Shown in pieces: positions 44,792 to 54,025 of a DNA stretch of 64,000 nucleotides (within the stretch, counting starts at the first letter, position 1; every line of letters starts with the position of its first letter). The notes under the pieces are model-generated. The model made no database searches. It was not told the DNA's origin and saw nothing but the letters and a program-made list of their open reading frames with translations. Origin of the DNA: Candidatus Thalassolituus haligoni (GTDB taxonomy: Bacteria > Pseudomonadota > Gammaproteobacteria > Pseudomonadales > Oceanobacteraceae). The position numbers and the translations under genes were made by a program. The stretch lies in assembly GCF_041222825.1 (NCBI RefSeq), contig NZ_CP139482.1, positions 527,001 to 591,000 of the forward strand, given 5' to 3'.

Positions 44792-45580
44792 TTACTCAAA
44801 ACAGACTGAGCAGCTGCCGAGTCCGGCAATGGATACCTTGAGGAAATCGCCGGGCTGCACTGGCACCATCGTCGCAAGCGAACCGGAAAGAATGACTTCC
44901 CCGGCTTTCAAAGGAATACCGAATTGCCCCAGCGTATTGGCCAGCCAGGTCACTGCATTAACCGGGCTACCCAGTGCTGCTGCTCCGGCACCGGTGGCGA
45001 CTATCTGGCCATTCTTTTCCAGCACCATGCCAGCCAGCGCCAGATCCAGCCCTTCTGCGCTGGTCAGTTGATCGCCGAGGACAAACAGTCCGCAGGAGGC
45101 GTTGTCGGCGACGGTATCGGTGATGGCGATTTTCCAGTCAGTAATGCGGGAATCAACAATCTCGAAACAGGGCATAACCCCGCGAGTGGCCGCCAGCACA
45201 TCGGCATTGGTAATTCCTGGCCCCATCAGGTCGTCTTTCAGGACGAAGGCAATTTCGCCTTCGGCTTTTGGTTGAATCAGGGTATCGAGCTGGATTGCCT
45301 GCCTATTCTGGGCACACATGTTGTCGAGCAAATAACCAAAATCCGGTTGATAAACACCCAGTAAATCCATCACTGCCTGGCTGGTAACCCCCACTTTTTT
45401 GCCAATAACCTGGTGTTTGCCTGCTTTCATAGCATCAACAAATAGTGTCTGGATCTGATAGGCGTCGTCCATGCTGATGTCGCTGTAGCGCTTCGACAGT
45501 GGTGGAATAGTGGTTCTGGATAACCAGGCTTGATGCAGATCCTGCGCTGCCTGATGAATGTTTTCCGGGGTCATGGTCAT
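44792..45580 (-). CDS. mhpD: 2-oxopent-4-enoate (2-hydroxypenta-2,4-dienoate) hydratase
   Basis: 262 residues of the FAH-related hydratase family with [26 protein letters not shown], the metal-binding [11 protein letters not shown] (Glu-x-Glu) and the conserved [16 protein letters not shown]. Adds water to the dienoate from meta cleavage to give 4-hydroxy-2-oxovalerate. ATG 45580 overlaps the stop of the truncated UspA frame by 4 nt, with GAGGAG inside that frame as ribosome binding site. Confidence 0.93.
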   Translation of the reverse strand: MTMTPENIHQAAQDLHQAWLSRTTIPPLSKRYSDISMDDAYQIQTLFVDAMKAGKHQVIGKKVGVTSQAVMDLLGVYQPDFGYLLDNMCAQNRQAIQLDTLIQPKAEGEIAFVLKDDLMGPGITNADVLAATRGVMPCFEIVDSRITDWKIAITDTVADNASCGLFVLGDQLTSAEGLDLALAGMVLEKNGQIVATGAGAAALGSPVNAVTWLANTLGQFGIPLKAGEVILSGSLATMVPVQPGDFLKVSIAGLGSCSVCFE

Positions 45581-45702
45581 GTTGCACTCCTCTTTATATA
45601 TGTCAGTCGGGCACCGTGGACTTCAGCCATGCGCACCCCCGACTCCAGCACTTGCATCGACAGCTGGCTTTCATCCAGCGGGATAAGTAGTTGCTTGTAC
45701 AT
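45577..45702 (-). CDS. Truncated UspA-like mini-gene (41 codons)
   Basis: A frame from ATG 45702 to TGA 45577 encodes 41 residues that look like the first strand and helix of a universal stress protein (MYKQLLIPLDESQLSMQVLE, then ARLTYI). Normal UspA proteins have about 140-150 residues, so the rest is missing. It has GAGGAG upstream and its stop overlaps the hydratase ATG (ATGA), so it is probably translated and now serves as coupling leader. It sits between the MMPL permease and the hydratase. Confidence 0.6.
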   Translation of the reverse strand: MYKQLLIPLDESQLSMQVLESGVRMAEVHGARLTYIKRSAT

Positions 45703-45714
45703 CCTGTTTGCTCC

Positions 45715-48087
45715 TCAGTGCGGCTGGCTGCGTTTCAGTAAAAAACTCGCCAGCGCCGGCAGTAAAATCAGCGCGCCGAGCATGTTCCACAGGAACATGA
45801 AGGTCAGTAATATGCCCATGTCGGCCTGGAACTTGATCGGTGAGAAGGCCCAGGCACCAACGCCAATGGCGAGGGTGCAGCCGGTAAAAATAACCACCCG
45901 GCCGGTGAACACCAGGGCCCGATAGTAGGCTTCGGAGAGGCTGGCCCCAGCGCGTAGCCAGGTTTGCACCACGCTGAGGATGTAGAGCGCGTAGTCGATG
46001 CCGATGCCGACCCCGAGAGCGATCACCGGCAAGGTCGAGACCTTGATGCCGATGCCCAGAAAGACCATCAGTGCCTCGACCAAAATCGAGGTCAGTACCA
46101 GCGGCACCATGGCGCAGATCACTGCGGGCAGGGAGCGGAAGGCGATGATGCTGAGCAGGGTGACGGCGATATAGACGCCGTACAAAATCTTGCTGTTGGC
46201 GACCTTGACCACTTGGTTGGTGGCGGCTTCAATGCCGGCGTTGCCGCCGCTGAGTTCAAAGCGGATGCCGGTTGAGGGGTTGTCTTGCTTGAAGGTGTCG
46301 ATGGCGTTCACCACGGTTTCCAGGGTGTCGGCTTTGTGGTCGGTGAGGTACAAGTAAATGGGCAGCAGGTCGCAGGTGGCATTAAATAGCTCACGTGGGG
46401 CACGGGCGGCACTGCCATTGATCAGGTACTGGTTGGCGACCAGGTCGTACCATTTGAAGTTGCCTTCGTTAAACCCGGCGGCAGCCTGACGCACCATGCC
46501 GGCAAAGGATCGGGTGCCATCCACCATCGGTAATTGCCGCAGTTGCCATTCCAGCCGGTCAACCATCAGCAGGTTGTCGTAGTTGGCACAGGCCCCCTTG
46601 TCGGTGACCCCAAAGACCACAAAGACGTCAGCTCCGGCCTGGTAGTTGGCCACCATAAAGCGGTTATCCTGGTTGTAGCGGGAGTCGGCCCGCAGTTCCG
46701 GCGCACCGCTGTCGAGGTCACCGATGCGGACATGCTGACTCACCAGGTAGCCGCCGACACCGAGGCCCAATGCGATGACCAGGGCGACAGTCGCAGGTCC
46801 CCGACGGGTAAACATGTCCAGAAATTGCCAGAACGGATGTTTTTCATGATCGGCTTCGTCACCGGTCTGGGCCAGACTGCGACGGGCAGCGCTGGCGGAG
46901 ACGCCGGTGTAGGACAACAGAATCGGCAACAGCGCCAGGTTGGTGAAGATCAGGACACCCACCCCGACACTGGCAATCAGCGCCAGCTCACGGATCACCG
47001 GAATATCAATCACGGAGAGCACCGCAAAGCCCACGACATCGGCTAGCAATGCCGTGGCTCCGGCCATAAACAGACGGCGGAAGGTATAACGGGCAGCGAT
47101 CAGGCGATGAGTGCCACGACCGATGTCCTGCATGATGCCGTTCATTTTCTGGGCACCGTGGCTGACACCAATGGCAAAGATCAGGAAGGGCACCAGAATC
47201 GAATAGGGATTGAGCTCAAAACCCAACACCGGCAGCAAGCCCAATAACCAGACGATGCCAATCAGCGTGGTCAACAGCACCAGCAGGGTGCTGCGCAGGC
47301 AGCGGGTAAAAAAGAACAGGATTAACCCGGTAATGATCAGGGCAAAGGCGAAGAAGGCCAGAATGGTGTACAGGCCATCAATCAGATCCCCCATCACCTT
47401 GGCAAAACCGGTGATGTGCAAGCGGATGCCATGGGCTTCGTAGCGGCTGCGAATGTCTTCCAGCGCTTGAGAGAGTGCACCGTAGTTCAGGGGCGACTGA
47501 TCGGTTTCCATCAGCGGCACATAAATAATGGACGAGCGGAAATCCGCCGCAACCAGCTGGCCAATCTCACCGGAGCGCAAGACGTTGTTGCGGAAATCGG
47601 CGATGCTCTGGTCGCTGCCATCGTAGTTCTGCGGCATCACCGGGCCACCTTCGTAGCCATATTGGGTCACCCCGATCCAGCGTACCGAGGGCATCCACAA
47701 CGACTTCATGAAGGGCCGGTCAACGTTGGGCAGCAGGTAAATCTCGTCGTTGATGGCCTTGAGCTGATCGATATAGCTGGCCGAAAAGAGGGTCTCACCG
47801 GGCTTGGCTTCCACCGCAATCCGCAGGGCATTCCCCAATCCCTTGACGTCATCCTGATAGTTGAGAAAATTGACAATATACGGATGGTTGCCCGGAATCG
47901 TTTTCAGAAAACTGGCATTCAGTTCGGTGCGCAAGGCCGATAATCCCAATAACAGGGTTAACAGGGCACAGACGGCCACAATCCAGGCGCGATGATTAAA
48001 CAGCAAACGCTCAGCACGATTACCGGAACGCGAATCAAAAGACCCCAGATCCGCGATGGTTTCAAATGTTTGAGAAGAGACGGCCAT
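45715..48087 (-). CDS. MMPL/RND-family transporter permease (paralogue)
   Basis: 790 residues with the same topology as 4113-6497: membrane helix, periplasmic loop, helix group, second loop, second helix group, and GVGIGIDYALYILS near 690. Long stretches are shared (SILVPFLxFAIGxSHGAQKMNGIMQD). Here it belongs to a complete set with DUF1302, two DUF1329 and YCF48 genes, all on the minus strand and leading into the meta-pathway genes. Probably the inner-membrane pump of an envelope-spanning system for a hydrophobic aromatic compound (inference). Confidence 0.88.
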   Translation of the reverse strand: MAVSSQTFETIADLGSFDSRSGNRAERLLFNHRAWIVAVCALLTLLLGLSALRTELNASFLKTIPGNHPYIVNFLNYQDDVKGLGNALRIAVEAKPGETLFSASYIDQLKAINDEIYLLPNVDRPFMKSLWMPSVRWIGVTQYGYEGGPVMPQNYDGSDQSIADFRNNVLRSGEIGQLVAADFRSSIIYVPLMETDQSPLNYGALSQALEDIRSRYEAHGIRLHITGFAKVMGDLIDGLYTILAFFAFALIITGLILFFFTRCLRSTLLVLLTTLIGIVWLLGLLPVLGFELNPYSILVPFLIFAIGVSHGAQKMNGIMQDIGRGTHRLIAARYTFRRLFMAGATALLADVVGFAVLSVIDIPVIRELALIASVGVGVLIFTNLALLPILLSYTGVSASAARRSLAQTGDEADHEKHPFWQFLDMFTRRGPATVALVIALGLGVGGYLVSQHVRIGDLDSGAPELRADSRYNQDNRFMVANYQAGADVFVVFGVTDKGACANYDNLLMVDRLEWQLRQLPMVDGTRSFAGMVRQAAAGFNEGNFKWYDLVANQYLINGSAARAPRELFNATCDLLPIYLYLTDHKADTLETVVNAIDTFKQDNPSTGIRFELSGGNAGIEAATNQVVKVANSKILYGVYIAVTLLSIIAFRSLPAVICAMVPLVLTSILVEALMVFLGIGIKVSTLPVIALGVGIGIDYALYILSVVQTWLRAGASLSEAYYRALVFTGRVVIFTGCTLAIGVGAWAFSPIKFQADMGILLTFMFLWNMLGALILLPALASFLLKRSQPH

Positions 48088-48105
48088 GAAATATCCAGAT
48101 AAAAG

Positions 48106-49179
48106 TTAGGGTTGAGCAGCCGGGGTTACCGCCAGGGCACCCTGCAATCCCACAGCAATAACCGGGGCTTCGGAGCGGGTACCCGGTGACAGTGCCAGGA
48201 TGGGAAAACCGGCCGATACGGCCAAACGCGAGGTGGTGCCGTTATCCTGCAAGCGCCAGAGGCCGCCGCCGTCATCGGACAGCAGATAACCACCAGTCGT
48301 TAATGGCAGAATGGCCAGCAGTGAGTACTGGGTATCGATGGCCAGCGGCTGCCAGTCAGCGGAGCTCAGGTCGCCCTGCCAGAGCGTGCCGCGCAGACCG
48401 AGCAACAGCAGTTGCTGCTGGCTGGCGGAATACCAGCCACTGAACAGGCTGGCGTCGGAGGGCGAATCCAGCGGCTGAAAATGCTGACCGCGATCACCGG
48501 ACTGATACAGCAAGCCCATTTCACCCATCAGAATGATCCCGTCGCCATCACTGGCGATGTGGTAAATATGGCGGTCTTCTTCACCCCCCAGTCGACCAGC
48601 CGCCGAGTGCCAGCTTTGGCCGCCATTGTCGGTGCTTAACATCACGCCATAAGCGCCCACCGCCAAACCGTCCTGGGCATTGATAAAATGCACATCCAGC
48701 AGAGGCTTGTCGGCACCGTCGTCGCTGTAGCGTTGTAACTTCATCGCCAACCGATCGTCACCGGCCTGTTGTGCGGCTTCCGCCTGTTGATGCCACATCC
48801 CGACCAGTTGGCGGCCATCGGTCTGGCGCTGCCAGGTCAGGCCGCCATCGGCGGTTGCCAGAATGACCAGGCCGTGTCCGACTGCCCAGCCATGCTGGTC
48901 ATCAACAAAATCCACCGCCGTCAGGGTCACCGACACCGGCACCTGGGCTTGTTGCCACTGTTGGCCGCCATCCTCGCTGTAAACGATATGGCCGCGTTCA
49001 CCGACCGCCACCAGACGTTCACCCACCTGGCGAATATCCAGTAATGCCCCGGTAGCGGCCAGGACACTGGGCAGCGCCGGTTGGTCCAACGGGGAATAGG
49101 ACGGCAGCGGGTCTGCCTGAACAGACGCCGCCCCGACACACAGTATCAAGGCGGCGATACGCCTTACCAAATTCAACAT
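48106..49179 (-). CDS. YCF48/BNR-repeat beta-propeller protein, exported (paralogue)
   Basis: 357 residues with a signal peptide (LVRRIAALILCVGAASVQA) and several Asp-box motifs (SEDGGQQW, TADGGLTW, STDNGGQSW, SGDRGQHF). Same length and plan as 3043-4116, including the shared VGERG, VPVSVTLT and DGADKPL segments. Precedes the MMPL permease by 18 nt. ATG 49179 chosen for spacing to AGGA; ATG 49191 four codons earlier is possible. Confidence 0.8.
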   Translation of the reverse strand: MLNLVRRIAALILCVGAASVQADPLPSYSPLDQPALPSVLAATGALLDIRQVGERLVAVGERGHIVYSEDGGQQWQQAQVPVSVTLTAVDFVDDQHGWAVGHGLVILATADGGLTWQRQTDGRQLVGMWHQQAEAAQQAGDDRLAMKLQRYSDDGADKPLLDVHFINAQDGLAVGAYGVMLSTDNGGQSWHSAAGRLGGEEDRHIYHIASDGDGIILMGEMGLLYQSGDRGQHFQPLDSPSDASLFSGWYSASQQQLLLLGLRGTLWQGDLSSADWQPLAIDTQYSLLAILPLTTGGYLLSDDGGGLWRLQDNGTTSRLAVSAGFPILALSPGTRSEAPVIAVGLQGALAVTPAAQP

Positions 49180-49245
49180 AATCAACAACATCCTATTAAA
49201 AACACCCGTACTCGGGTGTGTTGCACTGACACCGAAGGCCGCGTG

Positions 49246-50631
49246 CTAACGCACACTGCGGATAATCAGTGACGAGGGCGAAAAATAACGTTCGGGTTTC
49301 ATTTCGACGGCTTTTAACTGATAGCCAGGATCGAAATACACCATGTTACGAGCCGACCAGGACGCATCCAGGATATACAGGAGGTCGGCATAACTGCTCA
49401 TTTGTGTGGGCACGTCGGGCAGGTAGAAGGCCAGGTTCAGGCTCACCCGCCAGAGCGTGCCGGACGGATCCCAGCCATCCATCAGGCTGGTGCCCCAGGT
49501 GTCTTCGTCGATGTAAAATTTGCGCTTGCTGACGGCATGGCGTTTGCCCGGTTTTAATGTCGCTTCCACCACCCAGACGCGGTGTTTTTCCCAGCGAATG
49601 GCATCCGGTTGGTGGTGTTCCTTGCCAAAGACACCGTCTTCATCCAGCGCAAAAATCTTGTTGTTGTTGTACGGAATCAGCGCTTCCTGTTTACCCACAA
49701 TACGGTAGTCATAACGTTCATCGTTGGTATACGGACTGCCAAACACTTCATCAAAGAAGTTGGCACCGGAGTTGACAAAATCCGGCGTATCCCAGCCGAC
49801 GTTGGGGGAACGACGCACGCGGCGCTGACCCACCAGGTACTGGGAGACCTTGCGATCCGACTGCACATAGTTGTCGGTGTCGCGGGAGACCAGACCCTCG
49901 CCGGCCCGGAACGACGGCGCGTCGGTAAATTGCAGGAACAGCCAGTTGAGGAAGCCCTGTTCGGCGTGTTTCTGCAACGAGATGTCCTGCCGGTAGGCCT
50001 CGAACTGATCCCGTTGATAGGATTGACTACCTAACACCCGTTCACCATTAGTGGTGAAGGAATATTGGCGACTCTTGCTCTCGTACGACTGCCCGCGCCA
50101 GCGCAGGTTGGTGTTCCAGCGCACCTCCGATCCAGTTTTTGGAATAGGGAACGGAATGCCATTGATCGCACCGAGCAGACCATCGTTATCGCCCTTCACT
50201 TCCAGCGTCGCCCGCGTGGCATTGGCTTTGGTGCCTTCGTACACCCACTCGGGCGCACAATGGTTACGGTGCGTCGGGTAGACATCCAGATACAGGGATG
50301 TTGGATATTTCTGCAGCAGGGCTTTGACACCGTCCGACAGCAAGGCGTCGTACTGCGCCATATTGGTGGCCGTGACCCGGTACAGCGCCGACTCTTGGGC
50401 ATAGGGATCCCAGCGTCGGTCGCCCGATTGCAGTTGTGCCATCGGCACCTTTTTCATGTCGGGACAGCCGTTCCACTCCGGAATCGAGCCGTCGCTATTG
50501 GCGGCGCGCTCCGCCCCCAGTGGCGTCAGATCCTTGCCCAGACGGGCGGCTTCTTCACGCGATACGGCCGCCAGGGCCGGGACAGAAATCATCAACAGCA
50601 GGTAAACCATGGTCACTACCGGTTTAAACAT
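49246..50631 (-). CDS. DUF1329 protein, copy 2
   Basis: 461 residues with a signal peptide (VTMVYLLLMISVPALA). Typical DUF1329 stretches: RLGKDLTPLGAERAANSDGSIPEWNG, NGIPFPIP, RRVRRSPNVGWDTPDF, KRKFYIDEDTWG. The family has a LolA/LolB-like fold and is thought to handle lipid-like or hydrophobic ligands in the periplasm; no member is biochemically defined to my knowledge. It is a close tandem paralogue of the next gene upstream. Confidence 0.88.
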   Translation of the reverse strand: MFKPVVTMVYLLLMISVPALAAVSREEAARLGKDLTPLGAERAANSDGSIPEWNGCPDMKKVPMAQLQSGDRRWDPYAQESALYRVTATNMAQYDALLSDGVKALLQKYPTSLYLDVYPTHRNHCAPEWVYEGTKANATRATLEVKGDNDGLLGAINGIPFPIPKTGSEVRWNTNLRWRGQSYESKSRQYSFTTNGERVLGSQSYQRDQFEAYRQDISLQKHAEQGFLNWLFLQFTDAPSFRAGEGLVSRDTDNYVQSDRKVSQYLVGQRRVRRSPNVGWDTPDFVNSGANFFDEVFGSPYTNDERYDYRIVGKQEALIPYNNNKIFALDEDGVFGKEHHQPDAIRWEKHRVWVVEATLKPGKRHAVSKRKFYIDEDTWGTSLMDGWDPSGTLWRVSLNLAFYLPDVPTQMSSYADLLYILDASWSARNMVYFDPGYQLKAVEMKPERYFSPSSLIIRSVR

Positions 50632-50744
50632 TGTTCTGTTTCCTTCTTCTTATTGTTATTTTTCATCGCTGGATAGTCACAACCGGCCACACCAGACCAC
50701 ACCAGACCACGGCATCGCCGTGGCCTGATGAGCGATCGGCCGAC

Positions 50745-52124
50745 TTACCGCACGCCCCGTACCAGCAAGGCAGACGGCGAGAAGTCACTTTCCGGTTTCA
50801 TCTCAACCGACTTCAGCTGATAACCCGTGTCGTGGTACACCATGTTGCGCGCTGACCAGGAGGCATCCAGTACGTACAGCACATCACCGTAATACACCTG
50901 CGCCGGGACATCCGGCAGGTAGAACGGTACGTTGATGCTGACGCGCCAGAGCTTGCCGGATGGATCCCAGCCATCCATCAGCGCAGTACCCCAGGTGTCT
51001 TCGTCGATGTAGAATTTGCGTTTGTTCACCGCATGGCGTTGACCCGGCTTCAGCGTGGCTTCCACCACCCAGACACGGTGTTTTTCCCAGCGCAGGGCAT
51101 CCGGCTTGTGGTGTTCCTTATCAAACACGCCGTCTTCATCCAGGCTGAAAATCTTGTTGTTGCTGTACGGGATCAGCGCTTCCTGCTTGCCCACAATGGT
51201 GTACTCGTAACGCTCATCACCGGTGTAGGGACTGCCGAACACTTCATCAAAGAAGTTGGCACCGGAGTTGACAAAATCCGGCGTATCCCAGCCGGCGTTG
51301 GGGGAACGACGCACGCGGCGCTGACCCACCAGGTACTGGGAGACCTTGCGATCCGACTGCACATAGTTGTCGGTATCACGAGAGACCAGCCCCTCGCCGG
51401 CCCGGAACGACGGCGCATCGGTGAACTGCAAAAACATCCAGCTCAGATAACCTTGCTTGGCATGGTCTTCCAGCGAGATACCTTGGCGGTAACCTTCCAT
51501 CTGGTCGAGCTGAAACCCCTGACTGCCCAACACCCGTTCGCCATTGGTGGTGAAAGAGTACTGACGGGTTTTGCTCTCAAACGACTGTCCGCGCCAGCGC
51601 AGGTTGGTGTTCCAGCGCACCTCCGATCCAGTGTTTGGAATAGGGAACGGAATACCATTAATGGCACCCAGAAGACCGTCATTATTACCCTTGACCTCCA
51701 GCGTGGCGCGGGTGGCATTGGCTTTGGTGCCGTCGTACACCCACTGCGGAGCACAGTGATTGCGGTGGGTCGGGTAGACATCCAGATACAGATCCGGATA
51801 TTGGGTCAGAACCGCTTTCACCCCCTCCGACAGCAAGGCGTCGTACTGTGCCATATTGGCCGCCGAGACCCGGTACAGTGGCTTTTCTGCGGCGTACGGA
51901 TCCCAGCGTCGGTCGCCCGATTGCAGTTGTGCCATCGGCACCTTTTTCAGGTCGGGACAGCCGTTCCACTCCGGGATCGAGCCGTCGGCATTGGCGGCAC
52001 GTTCCGCCCCCAGCGGCGTCAGATCCTTGCCCAGACGGGCGGCTTCTTCCGGCGAGACCGCCGCTTGCGCGGCGGGGATCGCCATCATCAGTAGACACGT
52101 TGTCAAAAACGCAGGTTTAAACAT
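50745..52124 (-). CDS. DUF1329 protein, copy 1
   Basis: 459 residues with a signal peptide (LTTCLLMMAIPAAQA). Almost the same sequence as 49246-50631 over most of its length; differences cluster in the signal peptide, in residues about 100-115 and 220-240, and near the C-terminus. Comes second in the operon after the DUF1302 porin-like gene (24-nt gap). Probably the periplasmic carrier of the uptake system, doubled here. Confidence 0.88.
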   Translation of the reverse strand: MFKPAFLTTCLLMMAIPAAQAAVSPEEAARLGKDLTPLGAERAANADGSIPEWNGCPDLKKVPMAQLQSGDRRWDPYAAEKPLYRVSAANMAQYDALLSEGVKAVLTQYPDLYLDVYPTHRNHCAPQWVYDGTKANATRATLEVKGNNDGLLGAINGIPFPIPNTGSEVRWNTNLRWRGQSFESKTRQYSFTTNGERVLGSQGFQLDQMEGYRQGISLEDHAKQGYLSWMFLQFTDAPSFRAGEGLVSRDTDNYVQSDRKVSQYLVGQRRVRRSPNAGWDTPDFVNSGANFFDEVFGSPYTGDERYEYTIVGKQEALIPYSNNKIFSLDEDGVFDKEHHKPDALRWEKHRVWVVEATLKPGQRHAVNKRKFYIDEDTWGTALMDGWDPSGKLWRVSINVPFYLPDVPAQVYYGDVLYVLDASWSARNMVYHDTGYQLKSVEMKPESDFSPSALLVRGVR

Positions 52125-52148
52125 TGCTCGTTCTCCTTATTGTTATTC

Positions 52149-53831
52149 TTAAAAGCTGTATTCAGCCGATACCGAGAGGTAATCCCGGTCTTTCAGCGCC
52201 TGGCCATAGTTCTGCACATAGCCGGACGTCTCGCTGCGTAAAGAAGTCTTCTCGGTACCAAAATAATGGTTATAGGTCAGCGACATGCGCAGCAGGCGTC
52301 TGTAATCGCCTTTGAGACCGATGGAGACATCACCGCCCTTGTCGGCACCGCCATTAAAGGACGTCAGCACGGCGGACTTGCCTTTGGGGTTGTACCCCAG
52401 ACCCATCGGGATGGTCAGATCCAGTCCGGACAGCACCTGGTAGATAGCCGGTTCCAGTGTCAGGCGCAGACCCAGCGCATCGCGCTCAGCCCCAGGATCC
52501 AGTGCATCCGGGTTATCCGTCACCTTCAGCAAACGGTTCCAGCCGATCTCACCGACCAGAAAGGCGTTGTCAAACAAGGCTCCGCCGGTAAAGGAATAAA
52601 TCATCGAGACGTTGGCATGAGCAGTACGGCCCACGGCGTAGAGCGGGTTATCGCGGTTATCCCCGGTGCCCATCACATCGGCCTGACCGGTGGAGACCAG
52701 CGGCATATTGCTGCGCATCGACACTTCGGCCGCGACATTGGCATCCCCCACCAGGGTGCTGACACTGGTTCCCAGGGTCTGGATATCTTCCGGGTAGACC
52801 CAGCGATAAGCGGTCGGCGTCGGCGCGGGCACTGCGGGTGGGAAGGCAAATTGAGTCAGATAAATCTGTGGCGTCTTGTCGTGATAGCGGGCGGCATAAA
52901 AGCCGAATTCAGCATCAATGGACCTCGGCGTAAAACGTAACTGCATGCCACCCTGACCGCTGTCGCGGGCTTCCAGATCATCCTCACGAGTGGCGGCAAA
53001 ACCGGGGGCCAGCCACAGCTGTTCAGCGCCATCGGCAAGAAAATCAATGGTGCTGAAATAACTGCCGGAGGCTGGCAAGCGGGTTTTTTTCCAGCTCAGC
53101 TGGTAATAACCCCCCAGCGTCCAGGCGGAGTTCAGCTGGGTCTGCAGAGATACCTGGTTGACCGGCATCAACAGTTCCTTGAACTGGGTATTGGGCACCG
53201 ACAACGCTTTCACCGCATCGACCGGCCCCTGCGCGGCGGCAATCCCGTTAGCACCAAAAAACAGCGTCTCGCCATAAACCTGGGTGTGTTTACCGACCCG
53301 GACAATGGTCGGTGCCCCGGCCATATCAAAACGACCGAACAGGAAAGCGTCGAGAATTTCAGCCTTCTGGCCGTGCAGATCACGGGTATCGTCGGTGAAT
53401 TCGGTTTGGTCGACGGAAGCGGCATTCCCGGTCGTGCTGTCGTTATCGGTATCCTGCTGATAGATCTGGTCATACCAGCCAGCCCCGGAGACACGCACGC
53501 CCAGGTTGTTATAGGTCAGATCGATTTCGGATAAGACATCCACCCGGTTGGAGACCAGCCCCTGATCGAAATTACGATCGCCATCGTCCTGGTTCAGGTC
53601 GGCGGTGAGGGTATCGGAGGCCTGTTTAAGGCGATACATGGCGCTGTATTTAAGGTTGGTATCCCAACGAATGGTCAAATCCGGATTACCGCTATCGATT
53701 TCAAGCGCCACCACCGGGGTAACAAAAGAAAAGGAAGCAGCCGTCACTGCCAGTGCCAAAAGAGAAACCGGAAAGGCTCTGTTTTGTCGGACGGTAACTT
53801 TAGCGTTATGCCTGCAGATGTTTTTTATCAT
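52149..53831 (-). CDS. DUF1302 outer-membrane beta-barrel protein
   Basis: About 560 residues with a signal peptide (FPVSLLALAVTAASFSFVTPVVA, cleavage near 42) and alternating hydrophobic strands ending in a final aromatic residue (VSAEYSF), the outer-membrane barrel signature. DUF1302 family phrases: RWDTNLKYSAMYRL, DRNFDQGLVSNRVDVLSEIDL, RVGKHTQVYGETLFFGANGIA. ATG 53831 with GGAG upstream. First gene of the operon and presumably its surface channel, paired with DUF1329. Confidence 0.87.
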   Translation of the reverse strand: MIKNICRHNAKVTVRQNRAFPVSLLALAVTAASFSFVTPVVALEIDSGNPDLTIRWDTNLKYSAMYRLKQASDTLTADLNQDDGDRNFDQGLVSNRVDVLSEIDLTYNNLGVRVSGAGWYDQIYQQDTDNDSTTGNAASVDQTEFTDDTRDLHGQKAEILDAFLFGRFDMAGAPTIVRVGKHTQVYGETLFFGANGIAAAQGPVDAVKALSVPNTQFKELLMPVNQVSLQTQLNSAWTLGGYYQLSWKKTRLPASGSYFSTIDFLADGAEQLWLAPGFAATREDDLEARDSGQGGMQLRFTPRSIDAEFGFYAARYHDKTPQIYLTQFAFPPAVPAPTPTAYRWVYPEDIQTLGTSVSTLVGDANVAAEVSMRSNMPLVSTGQADVMGTGDNRDNPLYAVGRTAHANVSMIYSFTGGALFDNAFLVGEIGWNRLLKVTDNPDALDPGAERDALGLRLTLEPAIYQVLSGLDLTIPMGLGYNPKGKSAVLTSFNGGADKGGDVSIGLKGDYRRLLRMSLTYNHYFGTEKTSLRSETSGYVQNYGQALKDRDYLSVSAEYSF

Positions 53832-53983
53832 TATGATCTCCGTTTGGACGTAACTCGCTAAAACAATAAAGGGCAAAATAAAGGTATCTGGCAGCCCTTA
53901 AACCAGAATAGTAAACCGACCGGAATCGGTTATTACTCCCGAAGGAGCAGGAATAAAAAAGGGGAGCCAGTGACAAGACTCCC

Positions 53984-54003
53984 AAAAAGCCGCACAGGCG
54001 GCT
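53984..54003 (-). terminator. Intrinsic terminator after acetoacetyl-CoA synthetase
   Basis: On the minus strand AGCCGC, a 4-nt loop and GCGGCT are followed by TTTTT (plus-strand A run 53984-53988). It lies 23 bases past the synthetase stop and ends the thiolase/synthetase transcript. Confidence 0.75.
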
Positions 54004-54025
54004 GGCGGTGTAATCAATTCATTGA

